Source of the DNA: Euclidia mi
Taxonomy: Eukaryota > Arthropoda > Insecta > Lepidoptera > Erebidae
Reading direction: 5' to 3'
NCBI GenBank assembly: GCA_944739405.2
Contig: OX123182.2
Coordinates: 92,992,051-93,056,050 of the forward strand
Length of the DNA: 64,000 nt
A program made the position numbers and the translations under genes. This document shows positions 10,471 through 21,995 of this stretch, piece after piece; position 1 is the first letter of the stretch, and each line of letters starts with the position of its first letter. Below the pieces are notes generated by a model. It saw nothing but the letters and a program-made list of their open reading frames with translations. It did no database searches and was not told where the DNA came from.

Positions 10471-13019
10471 TTATTGCTTGTGTCCAAAAAAAGAATATTA
10501 AATTCTTTTTTTTAAACTGCCTGCAGCATCATCGTCGTCCTCATCTAATTTCTCCCAAGAGAAACATCGGGCTTGTTTATAAAAAGACGCACAAGTTTGC
10601 TGGAACACACTTTTAGTAAAAAGATCGGAATGGCATGAATATTTTGTACATCTGTCGTATAACATAATAGTAGGCATTAATAAACTAAGATTAGAGGTAA
10701 GTAAAACGGTGATTTATAGATGTTAATATGACGATGTAATTATATGTATGTTTACGTAATAATCACGTCGTGTTGCGTTTCGCGGTAATTTCAGAACGAA
10801 GGTAATGTTATAATCTGACAGATATAATATATGTAGGTGTTAAAGTTGATTAGAACGTTTGCTGCTATTTTAGTTAAGTATATATTATATGTATTAGTTG
10901 TGTCTGTAAAATAAGTGATCAAAGAAAATGTTAATATCGGAGGGTACTTTAAGTGCCTTTTATTTAAATAAAGATGAAAGGCGGATAACTGAAAGATAAG
11001 CAATGTGGCAAGTTACATAATATTCAAGGGAAGATGGATAAAAGGATTTTATTTGCCCGATAGTTCAACGGGAGCTATATACAGCTGATGCTATCTATCG
11101 TACCATGGTGAAGGCAACCAACACTGGCGACATCTTACGGACACCGACAAAACTAGATCCGGAATCGCGCTATAAAAGTTCACGTGCACGCGATGAGTCA
11201 TGATTACAAATTCAGGTACCCTTAGTTGGCAGAAATCCACACGCCTGTTTCCTACACAGAACCATAGTTTACAAAGCAATTTCGCGAGTATAACATGATA
11301 TTAAACAAGTTTATGCTTCGTTCACATATTGTTCAAGTTACTTATCTACACTTCAGTATTTCCTCTCGCCGAGACGCCAAACGCTACACGGAAGACACGC
11401 GTTCTCCAATCTTAGAGCGCATCCGTACATGTCTGGCATATTTCCGACACGCGAATATCATAACTGGGATAGTGAGGTTTATAAAATATTATGTGAGGAA
11501 GTTTCATTTTTACAGGCTGCAGTGTACAACTTATCGTTTTTGATGCAAAGTCTTGATACCGCTTCTGTTGTAGATAACCTATTATGGTCAGATACAACGA
11601 TTTGTGTAACAAGCATAATGTTGTTGTAAAAACATCGGCATAGTCTTTCTGATTAATTTTAGTTCGAGACGTTCGGCTCAAAACCAGTCTGTGTGGTGAG
11701 CCTTGGACCAGGTCTATGTTCAGCAGTGGATGTCCAAGTGTTTTTACCTCAACAGTTGGACCGATTTTTATTGGTACGGGTTTATTGTGTCAGCTATCAC
11801 TTATAGGGCTCTTAGCTAAAGTTGAACTAGTAGGTTACACTGTTGTCCAGTTTCAGAAAATATCTTTAGGCGAACAGCGTCTAGTAACCTATTGCTACGC
11901 CGGTTGCATCCAAGACATTTGCCTTTGAACCTGGGTGCTACTTTCTAGTCTAAACAGATTTAACAGAATATATATATAGCTAAGCTAAAAACAATATGTG
12001 GATCACACATAATGTAATTTTGAGAGAGAAGGGTAATCTGAAGTAACTTACAGCTTTGGGCGCAAAACTTAAAGATGAGACGGTCGACTTAGCTATTACG
12101 CCATATACACAAAACAACAAATAAACCAACACATTTATAAAACGTAAGCAATTTTCTACAATTATTTTCACATGTGTTACCACGCAATTCACATGTTTAA
12201 TTGAATTTGAGTTACACACGATTAATCAAAGTGGCCGGCGGGGCTTAATTGAAAAATATGTTTTCAATCAATCACACTGATAATAATCCATAGAAGTTTA
12301 ACGGTCTACGTGCTGAGAACAGATAACATTTAATAAATTTGAGTACGACGTCAATGTTTATCGCGTTTGTAATACTGTAGGTACTTTAAAATTCGGGCAG
12401 GTTTTGTGAGTCTCTGTCTGGGTATGTGTACATATGTTTGTAATTATGGATGACTGATGCTGTTCTATCACACAAAAACTACTAAAAGTATTTTGATGCA
12501 ACTCTGCAGTAATATAGCTACTACATCAAGTAGCACATAGGCTGTCGTTTGTGGCAATAATGAATAACCACACGGTTAGAATAGCGGGTACAAGCTAGGT
12601 TTAGCTGTTATGGTCGCGAAAGTTTGTTTGTTGTCTCTATCACGAGAAAACTAGACAACCGCACCAAGCTGAAAATTGTCTAATTGAAGATCACATAATT
12701 ATTTATAAAACCATTTTTTTTTCGAGATTTGTCATTATCTTATTTTAAAAGCTCTCCCATTAAAATGGGTAGTCGCTTCCAATGGTAAACCATTGGAAGC
12801 GACTACCTTTTAAACGATTGACTTTTAGAAACAATGGTATCAGAAACCTTAATTCATTTTTTAAAGATGTATCTATAGACACCGCGCATGTACATGACAA
12901 TCAAAAAATTTTTCAAAGACCATTTGACACTTAGAGTGCAGACTTTGTCCTAAATTCCGTGCTTACACAATAAATTTGAGTCACATTTTAACATTTTGTG
13001 TTAAAGTACTATTTAATTA
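10471..13019. other. intergenic DNA with minor repeat remnants
   Basis: No gene is supported. A short LINE tail fragment lies near 11695-11735 (GAGCCTTGGACCAGG, then CAGCAGTGGATGTC). A degenerate copy of a lepidopteran repeat centred on GTATTTTGATGCAACTCTGC lies at about 12400-12600 and resembles the one at 21395-21560. The remainder is AT-rich sequence. Confidence 0.45.
12768..12807. repeat. 18-bp perfect hairpin
   Basis: GGTAGTCGCTTCCAATGG at 12768-12785 and its exact reverse complement at 12790-12807 enclose TAAA. Weaker pairing extends a few bases outward. It may be the centre of a small fold-back element. Confidence 0.85.
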
Positions 13020-13330
13020 TCACATGCGCATACTAGTGGGAAACCGACAGACTGCTACACAGGCGAAGTCTGGTTCGTATCCACTTTTCGAAGTTATGTG
13101 CGTATTCAGTGACAAATTATTGCTTGTTAATTTGAGGTAAAAGAAAATGTCGTGAGGAAATCTGTATGTCTGAAAGTCCTTTAAAATTTTGTCGAACTAC
13201 ATGTGAAATCTGCCAAGAGCGTGTTCCTCTTGGCCAGCGTAGCGGACTATGGTGCTTGCGCTTTTCTATAGTGAGATGAGGCCCGTGCCCAGCGGTGGGA
13301 CAATTATTATACAGGGTTGATAATGATGAC
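13020..13330 (+). mobile_element. tRNA-derived SINE, family B (degenerate)
   Basis: The head contains CATACTAGTGGG (A-box-like) and TGGTTCGTATCC (B-box-like). The body continues through CTTGGCCAGCGTAGCGGACT and GAGATGAGGCCCGTGCCCAG and ends in a GATAATGATGA tail. The same body is found in reverse at 20289-20596 and 21815-21995. Confidence 0.8.
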
Positions 13331-15639
13331 TACTTAATTAATGTTTTCTTCTTCTTTCTCTTAAATATCACATCGCGGTACACTTTAACCACATCACACA
13401 ATCAACTTCTAGAACATCACCATTAGTGAAGTAAGCTTTCAGTGAAATCGTAATCAAAAGATGGAAGAGAGAAACGTAATATACGGAGAACCAGTGAAAG
13501 GTACGGTGAAAAAGTCATAGTTACGAAGAAATAAATAAAGAAACAGTTTGTTAGAAGGTGCACAAAATATATATATATATATTTTTAAACCGGATAAGTA
13601 CGAGTCAGACTTGCCCGTCAAGATTAAGAGATAAGAGGAAACTATATTTTATATTTTGCAACTTAAATTATATGAGTCGTAAAAAATAATTAGATATGTT
13701 TTAAAATGTTCACCAACCCTTTCATAAATATCTCACCTGAACCAGTAGCTTAATTTTTCTGCATATTTTTTTCAACTCCATGCGTCAAATAGAGGGTCGT
13801 TACAGACCATCAGACAAACGGACAACAAAGTGATCCAATAGGGTTCTATTTTTTCTGTTAAGGTACAGAGCCCAAAAATTTAAATTTATCTTTATCCCTT
13901 CCCTTTAATTAATCCAAAACAAACACAACCCATCCCATATGTTGACACACATATTTAACTCATATCTAGCTGGTTAGGCAATTTCTAGTTTGGGCGTCAG
14001 TGATAAGCCAAAGGTTCGCAACTCGTGTACATAGGACGAAGTACTGTCCCATACTTCGTAAGCAAGGGAAACAATTTACAAGGAACAAGTGCCGTGTTCA
14101 GCAATTCTGTATCTATAATTATTATCCCAGCGGTACAAATATTTACTTTCTACGTAATTTTAGAGCATTCAGGCCGTGGTTTAATTAAATGGTTCCGTCG
14201 TTTCTTCATAACACCACTGCTAATAAAACTACGCACTTATATTGCCAATAATATATGAAATAGATTCCATAAAAAAAAATTGCCATAAAATTTTGAATTA
14301 GCTTTTTCGAAAAGTTCACTGGCAAAATTTGATAAAAAAGTAGTCTATAAGTGACACTTAATCTGCGATTTTACTTTCAGTAAAATAGTAAACACAATAT
14401 ATTCATTACTATATAGTCCACTTAAAAGAATACTCAACCCTTAGGGCTAGTAAAACATTGAATGGAAAGCTATCCTTTTAAATCCGTTTGAATATAATTT
14501 AAGCTTGCTTTCTGCATCAAGGGTACGTACGTAATCAAAGTCACAAACAACTCAACTTACAAAAGAATACAGTGTAGTTTATAAGGAATTCCTTTTCCAC
14601 TGTCCACTACATTTCCAAGCGTACACAGAACTTAACTCAGCACAATATCACGTGGCATTCTAGTTTCGCTGTAAATATTTATTTTGTTAATACTATACAA
14701 CCGAGTTCGTAGTGAACTAATGAATACACATGCGTCTACACTTTACCAACAAAACCTGATCTGTGCCTGTAGAAATTTTTCAAACAGAGAGAAACCAACT
14801 TAAGCTGGTTATGTATTGCTTGATGAATGCCAGTTTCATTTGGACTATGATTCTGTCGTCTTGTAATACTGACATAGACCTGCTTACACTGATGTAGTGA
14901 ATCTTGATGTAACGCTGTACGTCCTAAACAAACAATAAATGCGCATAACTGAAGGCAGCATCCCGTCGTTGTTATGTACCACGTCCTCAATAAACACAAG
15001 AAAATACACAAATTGGGAAAGATGCGATGTAACTGGCTTACAGTGCTGAGCTTCATTCATATAGGACGTCAACACAAAATTAGGTGTGGGTGACTAAGGG
15101 TAAGTTTATCTTATGAAAAAAGGCTAGGACACATATTTAAAAAAAAAGTTAATTTTCCATTGTTATCTATCCAGATGCAAACAAACTTTAGACTCGTTTC
15201 CATGTATTATTTCCATGTACGATATCATTGATGTAGCAAACTTCGATAATAAAGCAAGTAAAACCTGCCATATAAGTTTACATTACTGCACCTACAAGGT
15301 CATCGTGTTACTTATTACTGTAGGGCTCACCAACATAAGCTCAATGCGGAGTTTTTAATGTTGAACAAGAAGGTTTTCTAAAAATCTTAAAAGGAAATGT
15401 CTTCGAAGTGAGTAGTTACCTATTTCTTAATGGTGCAGTATTTACTTTAAGGATACAATGACGATCGGCTTGCATCGTTTATGGTCGGGATGATTAGTGA
15501 GACCTCAGGGACGTCTTAGTAAAGTGCAGGCGATTACCTCCACTGTCACTGGCGGTACTTCGACACCCAACACTAACGACATCTATATATTGTTGTGTAG
15601 TTACCTATATGTGCTATTGGCAAGAGGCAGAACGCAACC
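13331..15639. other. AT-rich intergenic DNA with an interspersed-repeat end
   Basis: No gene is supported. At about 13795-13875 there is a copy of the 3' end of repeat E (GGACAACAAAGTGATCC, then a GGGTTCTA...GAGCCC imperfect hairpin). A (TA)n run lies at about 13568-13583. ORFs of up to 106 codons at 14000-15075 show no recognisable motif. Confidence 0.5.
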
Positions 15640-15779
15640 GGTTCTTGTTTTTGTCTATTTCATTCTGTGACGTGCTACAATTTAGCTTCCTGCCTACTGA
15701 TGATGAAAGTGACCCAAATTTGTTATATAATAGTTTTTTCAAAGCGTTTTGTACTGAATTTAATTCGGTTTTCACACCT

Positions 15780-16362
15780 TTTTTTTTACGAGGTGGAAAA
15801 TCCCTTCGGATCGCCGACTCTTGGGGAAATGAGAGCCGGAGTATGTGGTGTAACCACTAAAAACCACCTCGATTTTCTCATGTACCCGTGTGTCGGAGGG
15901 TAGGGATTCGCATAAGCATTCGTCGCTACCCTCCGACGGGTATTGGCCCACCAGATAGTCAGGCGGGCCCCGAACAAAACCCCCTTGGCAGCGGAATAAG
16001 GTGTTGGGCTCCGCCGCCAAAACACCTAGCGGCCGCAGAGGATAGGGAGGACGGCAACGCAACACCGCATCTCCTCTTCCTCTGCGGCCCCACCGCAACG
16101 CATCGAATGGTGCGCCCCCATTTGGTCACGAGAGATAGGGCGCGCGGCAACGCAACACCGACACGCCTCTCCTCCCGCGACCGCATCTGACTGCGAGGGA
16201 CAGACAGAACTGTTCCTCGCACCCGCACCGTTGGACGCATCCTGCGCAGGCCCCTCCGAGCCCACGCGGAGCGTCCCCTCCTGGATCCCTCTTAGCTTCA
16301 CCGCGGGTGACCAATCCACAGTTACTGAGCCCCCCACCACGACAAGGTGGAGATCCCACGGA
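15780..16362 (-). mobile_element. GC-rich non-autonomous retroelement, family A, copy A2
   Basis: This is a 583-bp insertion with a 13-bp TSD (GGTTTTCACACCT) at 15767-15779 and 16363-16375. On the minus strand it starts TCCGTGGGATCTCCACC and ends with CCACCTCGT plus poly(A). It lies inside the Jockey-like LINE, whose reading frame joins across the empty site. It matches A1 along its length apart from the final ~80 bp. ORFs within it are probably GC-driven. Confidence 0.88.
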
Positions 16363-16609
16363 GGTTTTCACACCTGGAACGATTACAGTTGGAGGTAATG
16401 CAATCTTCTGTGAATGGGCAACAACCGGGCTTCACAAAAGTAGAAAGAGATTGTATGAGCTATATGACGAGAGAAACTTTAATTTAAGTAAACAATTTCA
16501 GGATTATGTTAGAAACTATGTTAGGATATTTCGAAAACTTTGCAAGAAAGCTAAGTCTCTTTACCTGAGTTCAAGGATTAGGAGCAGTGACTATAAAATG
16601 AAAATGACA

Positions 16610-16982
16610 GGCAGCGATAGCCGAGTGGATATACCAAAAGACTGCCATGCAGAGGGTATCGGGTTCGAATCCACGGCACGCACCAATGACTTTTCGGAGT
16701 TATGTGCGTATTGAATTGTTAATTATCGCTTGTTACGTGCCTCGGAGAGCACGTTAAGCCGTCGGTCCCGGTTGTCATGAAGATCTTTGACAGTCGTTAT
16801 AGGGCGTCAGTACCTTCTAAATAAACTGACACTAGTCTAAATCATGGAATATCGCTATCCCTTCGGGTTGCGGAGGTCAGATAGGCAGTCGCTCTGTGGA
16901 AAAGCTAATATTCAGCCAAATCCGCTTAGACAAGAAAGCGGACCCCAGATTGAAAACTGGGATAACGCTAAGAGAATGATGA
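16610..16982 (+). mobile_element. full-length tRNA-derived SINE with 22-bp perfect TSD
   Basis: The head has a clear A box, TAGCCGAGTGG (16619-16629), and a perfect B box, GGTTCGAATCC (about 16662-16672). The body holds GAGCACGTTAAGCCGTCGG and CCCTTCGGGTTGCGGAGG. The 3' part ends GATAACGCTAAGAGAATGATGA, resembling the tail of lepidopteran LINEs. A 22-bp perfect TSD flanks it at 16588-16609 and 16983-17004. It interrupts the Jockey-like RT. The intact boxes and perfect TSD suggest the youngest insertion in this cluster. It resembles SINEs described from butterflies such as the Metulj group; that name is from memory. Confidence 0.93.
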
Positions 16983-18440
16983 TGACTATAAAATGAAAAT
17001 GACATGGAAGATTATAAAGAGTGAGACTGGGAAAGTTAAAAGTAAAAGTTCTAAATTTAGTTTGAACATTGATAACGGCACTATTACATCAGACTCAAAA
17101 GTTGCATCGGCGTTTGAAAGTTTTTTACTGATATCCCCGTTATTACTACTAGATCTTTGGACTCATCAACCAATGCAGCGGAATCTCTTTTGAAAGGAAA
17201 CATGAGTACAATTTATAGTGACTTCTCATTTCAGTATATAAATTCAAATGATGTTTTAAAAACTTTTAATACTATAAATATAAGGAAGACTACAGACTTG
17301 TGGGGGAATTCCGTTACTATTACCAAGTCCATTATGCTTTAGCTGCTAACAGATTAGCTTTAATATTTAATAAGTGTATTGACTGTGGTGTATTTCCTGA
17401 TCTTATGAAAGATAGCAAGGTAATACCTTTGTACAAATCAGGTAGTACATCAGACCCCACCAACTATAGGCCAATTTCTGTGCTGCCCACATTCAGCAAA
17501 ATTTTCGAGAAATTGATTCTAGATCAACTGCAAAGTTATTTTCATAACAACGAGATTCTACACTCTAAACAATTTGGTTTTACAAAGGGGCTCTCCACGA
17601 CCGATGCCGGTGTTGAGCTTGTAAAACATATCTTTGATGCCTGGGAGGATTCATATGATGCTTTAGGTGTCTTTTGTGATTTGTCCAAGGCCTTTGATTG
17701 TGTAGAACATGATACATTGATCAGGAAATTACATCACTATGGTTTAAGTAGTCCTGCTCTGCAATCTTCAAAGCAAAGCATCTTCTTAATTCATATTTGA
17801 GTAATAGGATTCAGAGAGTTGATGTCAACGGGACGCGTTCACATGGGTCTGTAGTCAAAATTGGCGTTCCACAGGGTTCAATCCTCGGTCCTTTTTTATT
17901 TTAAGTGTATATAAATGACTTACCACATCTCTCTTAATGACAAGCACGGGATAGTACTGTTTGCTGATGATACCTCACTTTTATTTAAATTAAAACGTCA
18001 ACAAATTGACATGGTCGATATAAACATTGCTATCTCAAAGGTGGTTCGCTGGTTTGAGGTTAACAACCTGCTTTTAAATAGACTTAAAACTAAGTGTATT
18101 CGATTTTTGATACCTAACGTCAAACAAGTGAACACCTCAGTAAAGGTTAAGGATGATGTGTTGGATCTTGTGGATAACACCACAATTTTAGGCATTACAC
18201 TAGATTATAAGCTGCAATGGGGACCACATATTAGTAAATTGTCAAATAGACTCAGCTCTGTAGCACACGCAGTCAGGAAAATTCGCCAGTTAACTGACAT
18301 TGACACAGCCAGGCTTGTATATCATATCTATTTTCATAGTACAATGTCATACGGTATTCTCTTGTAGGGAAATGCTGCCGACATTCAGACCATCTTTGTT
18401 CTGCAGAAAAGAGCTATTCGAGCAATATACAAGTCACTAG

Positions 18441-19933
18441 TAGCTAAGTGGCAACCATTCTTCTTGATTGGGAATCAATGTCTTTAAATGGTATAGATAA
18501 AACAACAGTTTTGCATATAAAACTATATATAGGTACTTAAAACATGTGGGGCTTAAAAATTCATGGCAAAATGTGGGTGTAACATTACACGTCTGCCTAC
18601 CCCTTCGAAGATACAGGCGTGAGTCTATAATAAAAAATATAAAGACATGTCTTTTATAACTTAGACGACCGCTAGAATTATTTTAAACATGAATGCAATT
18701 TAACATTACAATCAAAGACACTAAAGTAAATTAAAGACATAAAGACATATTTATTTCTGCATTTTGATTGTTTACAACACTTATACATGTCAAAACCCTA
18801 TTCTAGATGATGCCGGCTTTTCCTAGCTAAATGACTTCTTGAGAAGAAAGGCCGAAACAAACTCAGAGTCATTGTTTTTTTTTTGTCACTTCAATTTCTT
18901 TAGTCTTTTCTTCATCTTTTAAAGTCCAGACAAAAAAAGGGTTTAGTATGCAAGTACAATGCAGGAAATTATCTGACGCTTTTGACTGACTCGGCCCACT
19001 GATGGCCCGCATTCAACAGCAATCGTACGGCTCAACCTTAATTGAGGGAGCCAGCACGATCTGTATCACTATGCCTCCACGCCATCAGAAGGTGTATGCA
19101 TAAGCATGTCAGCCTAAGCCATCAGACAGGTTGCCACAACTATTTGTTTATATGTTTAATAATGCCCACATCGTACGCACAACTTTACATGCTAATACAC
19201 AGTAAAATACATGTTGCAAACAATAAGTAAAAATAATAAAAATTTAAACAATAAAATGTCATATATTTAAAATGTCAGAAAATATTATTAAATGTCAGAA
19301 AATATTATTGAATGTCAATTTATGAATAATAATATATTACTTAAGTAATTTGAAATGTCAAAAGAAAATAAATAAAATAACAATGTCAAATCAAACAATG
19401 TCAAAACAAAATAAATAAAATTACAAATGTCAAATTAAAAATGTTAAAATGTAAAAATATAAGTATTACAAATGTAAATAAAAATATCATGTCACTAATT
19501 TCAAAATGTCAAAATTCATAATTTTTAAACTCAATTCCAGGCATTTAGTCTGCTAAATAATCTTTAACTGTGTAATAAGCTTTTGAACACAAGCTCTGTT
19601 TAATAAATACTTTGAATTTATTGATACTTAGTTCCTGAATATTGCCTGAAATTTTGTTGTAAAAACGTATGCTTTGACACTTGTATGAGTTACTTATTTT
19701 TTGTTATATATCGTAATTCATCTTATGTTCTAATCTTGTTCCTGTCTAAATCATTATTTAGGTAGCACGGTGACTCTCCTTAATTAACTGGAGTTAGGTT
19801 CACATACGACAGCAGGAAATTAATTCTATCTTAATCTTACTCCAGTTACTTTCAGCGTGTGGTTTAGATAATTTGGCGCCGCTCTTTGACAACAGCATCC
19901 GACGAAAGCAGTGTTTCTGTTAACATAATTATA
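18441..19933. other. AT-rich DNA with a SINE tail and AATGTCA-rich block
   Basis: A 3' fragment of SINE family C lies at about 18540-18632 on the plus strand (GTCTGCCTACCCCTTCG, then CAGGCGTGAGTCTAT). From 19250 to 19520 the motif AATGTCA or a close variant recurs about a dozen times at irregular spacing. No gene is supported. Confidence 0.55.
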
Positions 19934-20045
19934 CATACATACATAGACTCACGCCTGTTTCCCCGAAGAGGTAGGCAGAAGCATATTAAAAGCCCACTTT
20001 TCGCCAGAGTTTTGATCCCACGTAATAGGTGGCGTGCCTGTTGCC
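19934..20045 (-). mobile_element. SINE family C, 5'-truncated, with near-perfect TSD
   Basis: On the minus strand this 112-bp insert reads CCTATTACGTGGGATC, a short gap, CTCTTCGGGGAAACAGGCGT and a (TATG)n tail, matching the 3' end of SINE C and of the RTE LINEs. A 22-bp TSD with one mismatch lies at 19912-19933 and 20046-20067. Confidence 0.85.
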
Positions 20046-20117
20046 TGTTTCTGTAAACATAATTATATGAGTCTATTTTAGAAATATATTAAAATATACT
20101 ATATACACAAGCTTTAA

Positions 20118-20250
20118 GGTGGACTGACGATATTGTTGGGATCACCGCCGGCGGATGGATGCGGGTGACTCAGGATCGGCCCATGTGAAGAGCCTTGGGG
20201 GAGGACCTATGTGCAGCAGTGGACGTCTTCCAGCTGATATGATGAGACAA
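20118..20250 (+). mobile_element. LINE 3' end, 5'-truncated
   Basis: The sequence encodes RWTDDIVGI-, then GGWMRVTQDRPM and a degraded GEDLCAAV, the C-terminal signature shared with LINE ends at 7745-7945 and 24899-25231. It ends at TGATATGATGA. Only about 130 bp are present. Confidence 0.7.
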
Positions 20251-20288
20251 GCTTTATCACTAGCACAAATAAAAAATAGCGATTATCA

Positions 20289-20596
20289 TCATCAGCCCTT
20301 TATACTGTCCCACTGCTGGGCACGGGCCTCATCTCACTATGAGAAGGGTAAGGCCATAGTCCACCACGCTGGCCAAGTGCGGGTTGGCAGACTTCACATG
20401 TCTTACGAGAACATTATGGAGAACTCTCAGACATGCAGGTTTCCTCACGATGTTTTCCTTCACCGATAAGCAAGCGATAATTACCAATTTAATACGAACT
20501 TAACCTCGAAAAGACATTGGTTCGTGCCGTGGCTTCAAACCCGAGACCCTCAGCGTAGCAGTCCGTCGGTCTCTCCACTCGGCTATCGCTGCTTTC
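20289..20596 (-). mobile_element. tRNA-derived SINE, family B, near full length
   Basis: On the minus strand the head reads GCAGCGATAGCCGAGTGG (a good A box), then GGGTTTGAAGCC (a degenerate B box). The body includes CTTGGCCAGCGTGGTGG and CCCGTGCCCAGCAGTGGGAC, and the tail is GATGATGAT. A 13-bp repeat (ATAGCGATTATCA) at 20276-20288 and 20611-20623 may be the TSD, though 14 nt of unexplained sequence lie between it and the SINE head. Confidence 0.85.
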
Positions 20597-20623
20597 ATTA
20601 GCGATAGCATATAGCGATTATCA

Positions 20624-21814
20624 GAAAACCATGTTCACCAAGCAGTTGGGGCCTACCTTCTTAAACCACCGCGGTGTCATTAAAATAATTATGTTTATTC
20701 TCAAAAACATCAAGTTTATATCTTCGTCATATCTAGTTAGATTGGTAAGAGGATATCAAAGGGTATAAATAATATTGATAAATCTATGACATTGATGATT
20801 CTCAGAAATATCAAACAAAGTTTAAGTAAGCGCAAAAACAATACAGCAGTAGTAGATAAATAGATAGATAATGCGTTATTGAACACCATATTACGGAGAC
20901 AACAGAGGTAATCGATTAGCTGTTGTATAACAATATAGCCACCATTATCTGCTTCAATCTTGGTCGTCTGTAACGAATCAAAACGAGAATCATTAACTTC
21001 GTTTGCAATTCAAATTATTCTTTGTGAACTTAGTTCGAACGGTTGTTAATTAAATTAACTAAAATTCAAAGAAGTCTAACAATGTTTCGCTAAAGTAACA
21101 GTAATTTGTGAGGAACTACGATGTTTTGTTCTATTTGTTTGGGTTGGGGGCTACAGAGTGTTCTGCGGTTGAAGTTCTTTGTCTATACATTGTTAATTGT
21201 TGATGGATGCAAGCTAAGAGACACTCTTAATTATTTTGTGTTTATTTTATATGTGTTATAGCCAAAAATGCGCTGCGCTGCGTTTCGCTATATATGCAGC
21301 GCATCGAATATCGCGTATAGAATTGTTATCAAAATTGTTCTCGTTTTAAATAATATCCAAAATCAATCAACAAAGCAATGCTTACAACAATCACCCACAC
21401 ACTGGCTGTTTGTTTCTCTTTCATTTAACATCTACTGAACGGATTTTAATGAAACTCGCCGTAATAATAATAGCTCACACATCAAAATAGTACGCGGGCT
21501 GACTTTTGTCTAGAAAACTAGAAACTTGTGTGTGCAATGTATGTATGTTCCATTTTCACGTCAAAATAGCAGCAAATTAGATCCTGAAGACGGTTAAAGC
21601 GTATCTCAGTTTAAACATAAAACTTCATGGTTATGAGGACGGACGTTACAATGGGTATAGATATGGCTTTAGATAGACAAAAATATGCAATTGTCTATAT
21701 TGTGTTTTTGTTAGTAACCTCTTACGGCACCCATGGAATTAAATGAGGTAGTTTCATGATGTATCCTTAATCCATCACCACACAGAATATTGCTTGTAGA
21801 TTCTATAAACATCG
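20624..21814. other. AT-rich intergenic DNA
   Basis: No gene is supported. A degenerate lepidopteran repeat (CTACTGAACGGATTTTAATG) lies at about 21395-21560. The rest shows no recognisable structure. Confidence 0.45.
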
Positions 21815-21995
21815 TCATCATCATCAGGATCGACCCTGTATAGAAATGATCTCACCGCTGGGCACGAGCCTGTTCTCTCTATGACAAGGGTAAGGCCATA
21901 GCACACCACGCTGGCGAAGTTCGGGTTGGCAAACTGCCCAAGTCTTTTGAGAACTCTTAGACGTGCAGGTTTTTCCTACGATGTTTTCCTTCACC
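21815..21995 (-). mobile_element. tRNA-derived SINE, family B, 3' fragment
   Basis: This is the 3' half of family B in reverse, including CACCGCTGGGCACGAGCC and GCACACCACGCTGGCGAAG on the plus strand. The head is missing. Confidence 0.8.

Larger units (their letters stand above)
15640..18440 (+). pseudogene. decayed non-LTR retrotransposon reverse transcriptase (Jockey/CR1-like)
   Basis: Three separated blocks form one LINE polymerase. The first, at 15660-15779, continues in frame at 16376-16587 (CEWATTGLHKSRKRLYELY) once insertion A2 is removed. After the SINE at 16610-16982 it resumes at 17005. The RT core follows: YRPISVLP and FEKLILDQL near 17470-17530, QFGFTKG (17570), FCDLSKAFDC (17670), GVPQGSILGPF (17865) and FADDTSL (17955), the catalytic-box region. 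The C-terminus ends near 18440 with GNAADIQTIFVLQKRA. Frameshifts lie near 17140, 17320 and 17760, with stops near 17903 and 18366. No endonuclease domain is visible. It is an inactive copy. Confidence 0.88.

Noticed and set aside
14736..15056. 106-codon minus-strand ORF
   Set aside because: It has no motif or splice support; its length is possible by chance in this composition.
16619..16672. tRNA gene candidates from A and B boxes (also at 10110, 47316, 56527, 37290)
   Set aside because: No complete cloverleaf or acceptor stem; each continues into a SINE body with TSD or tail, so they are SINE heads.
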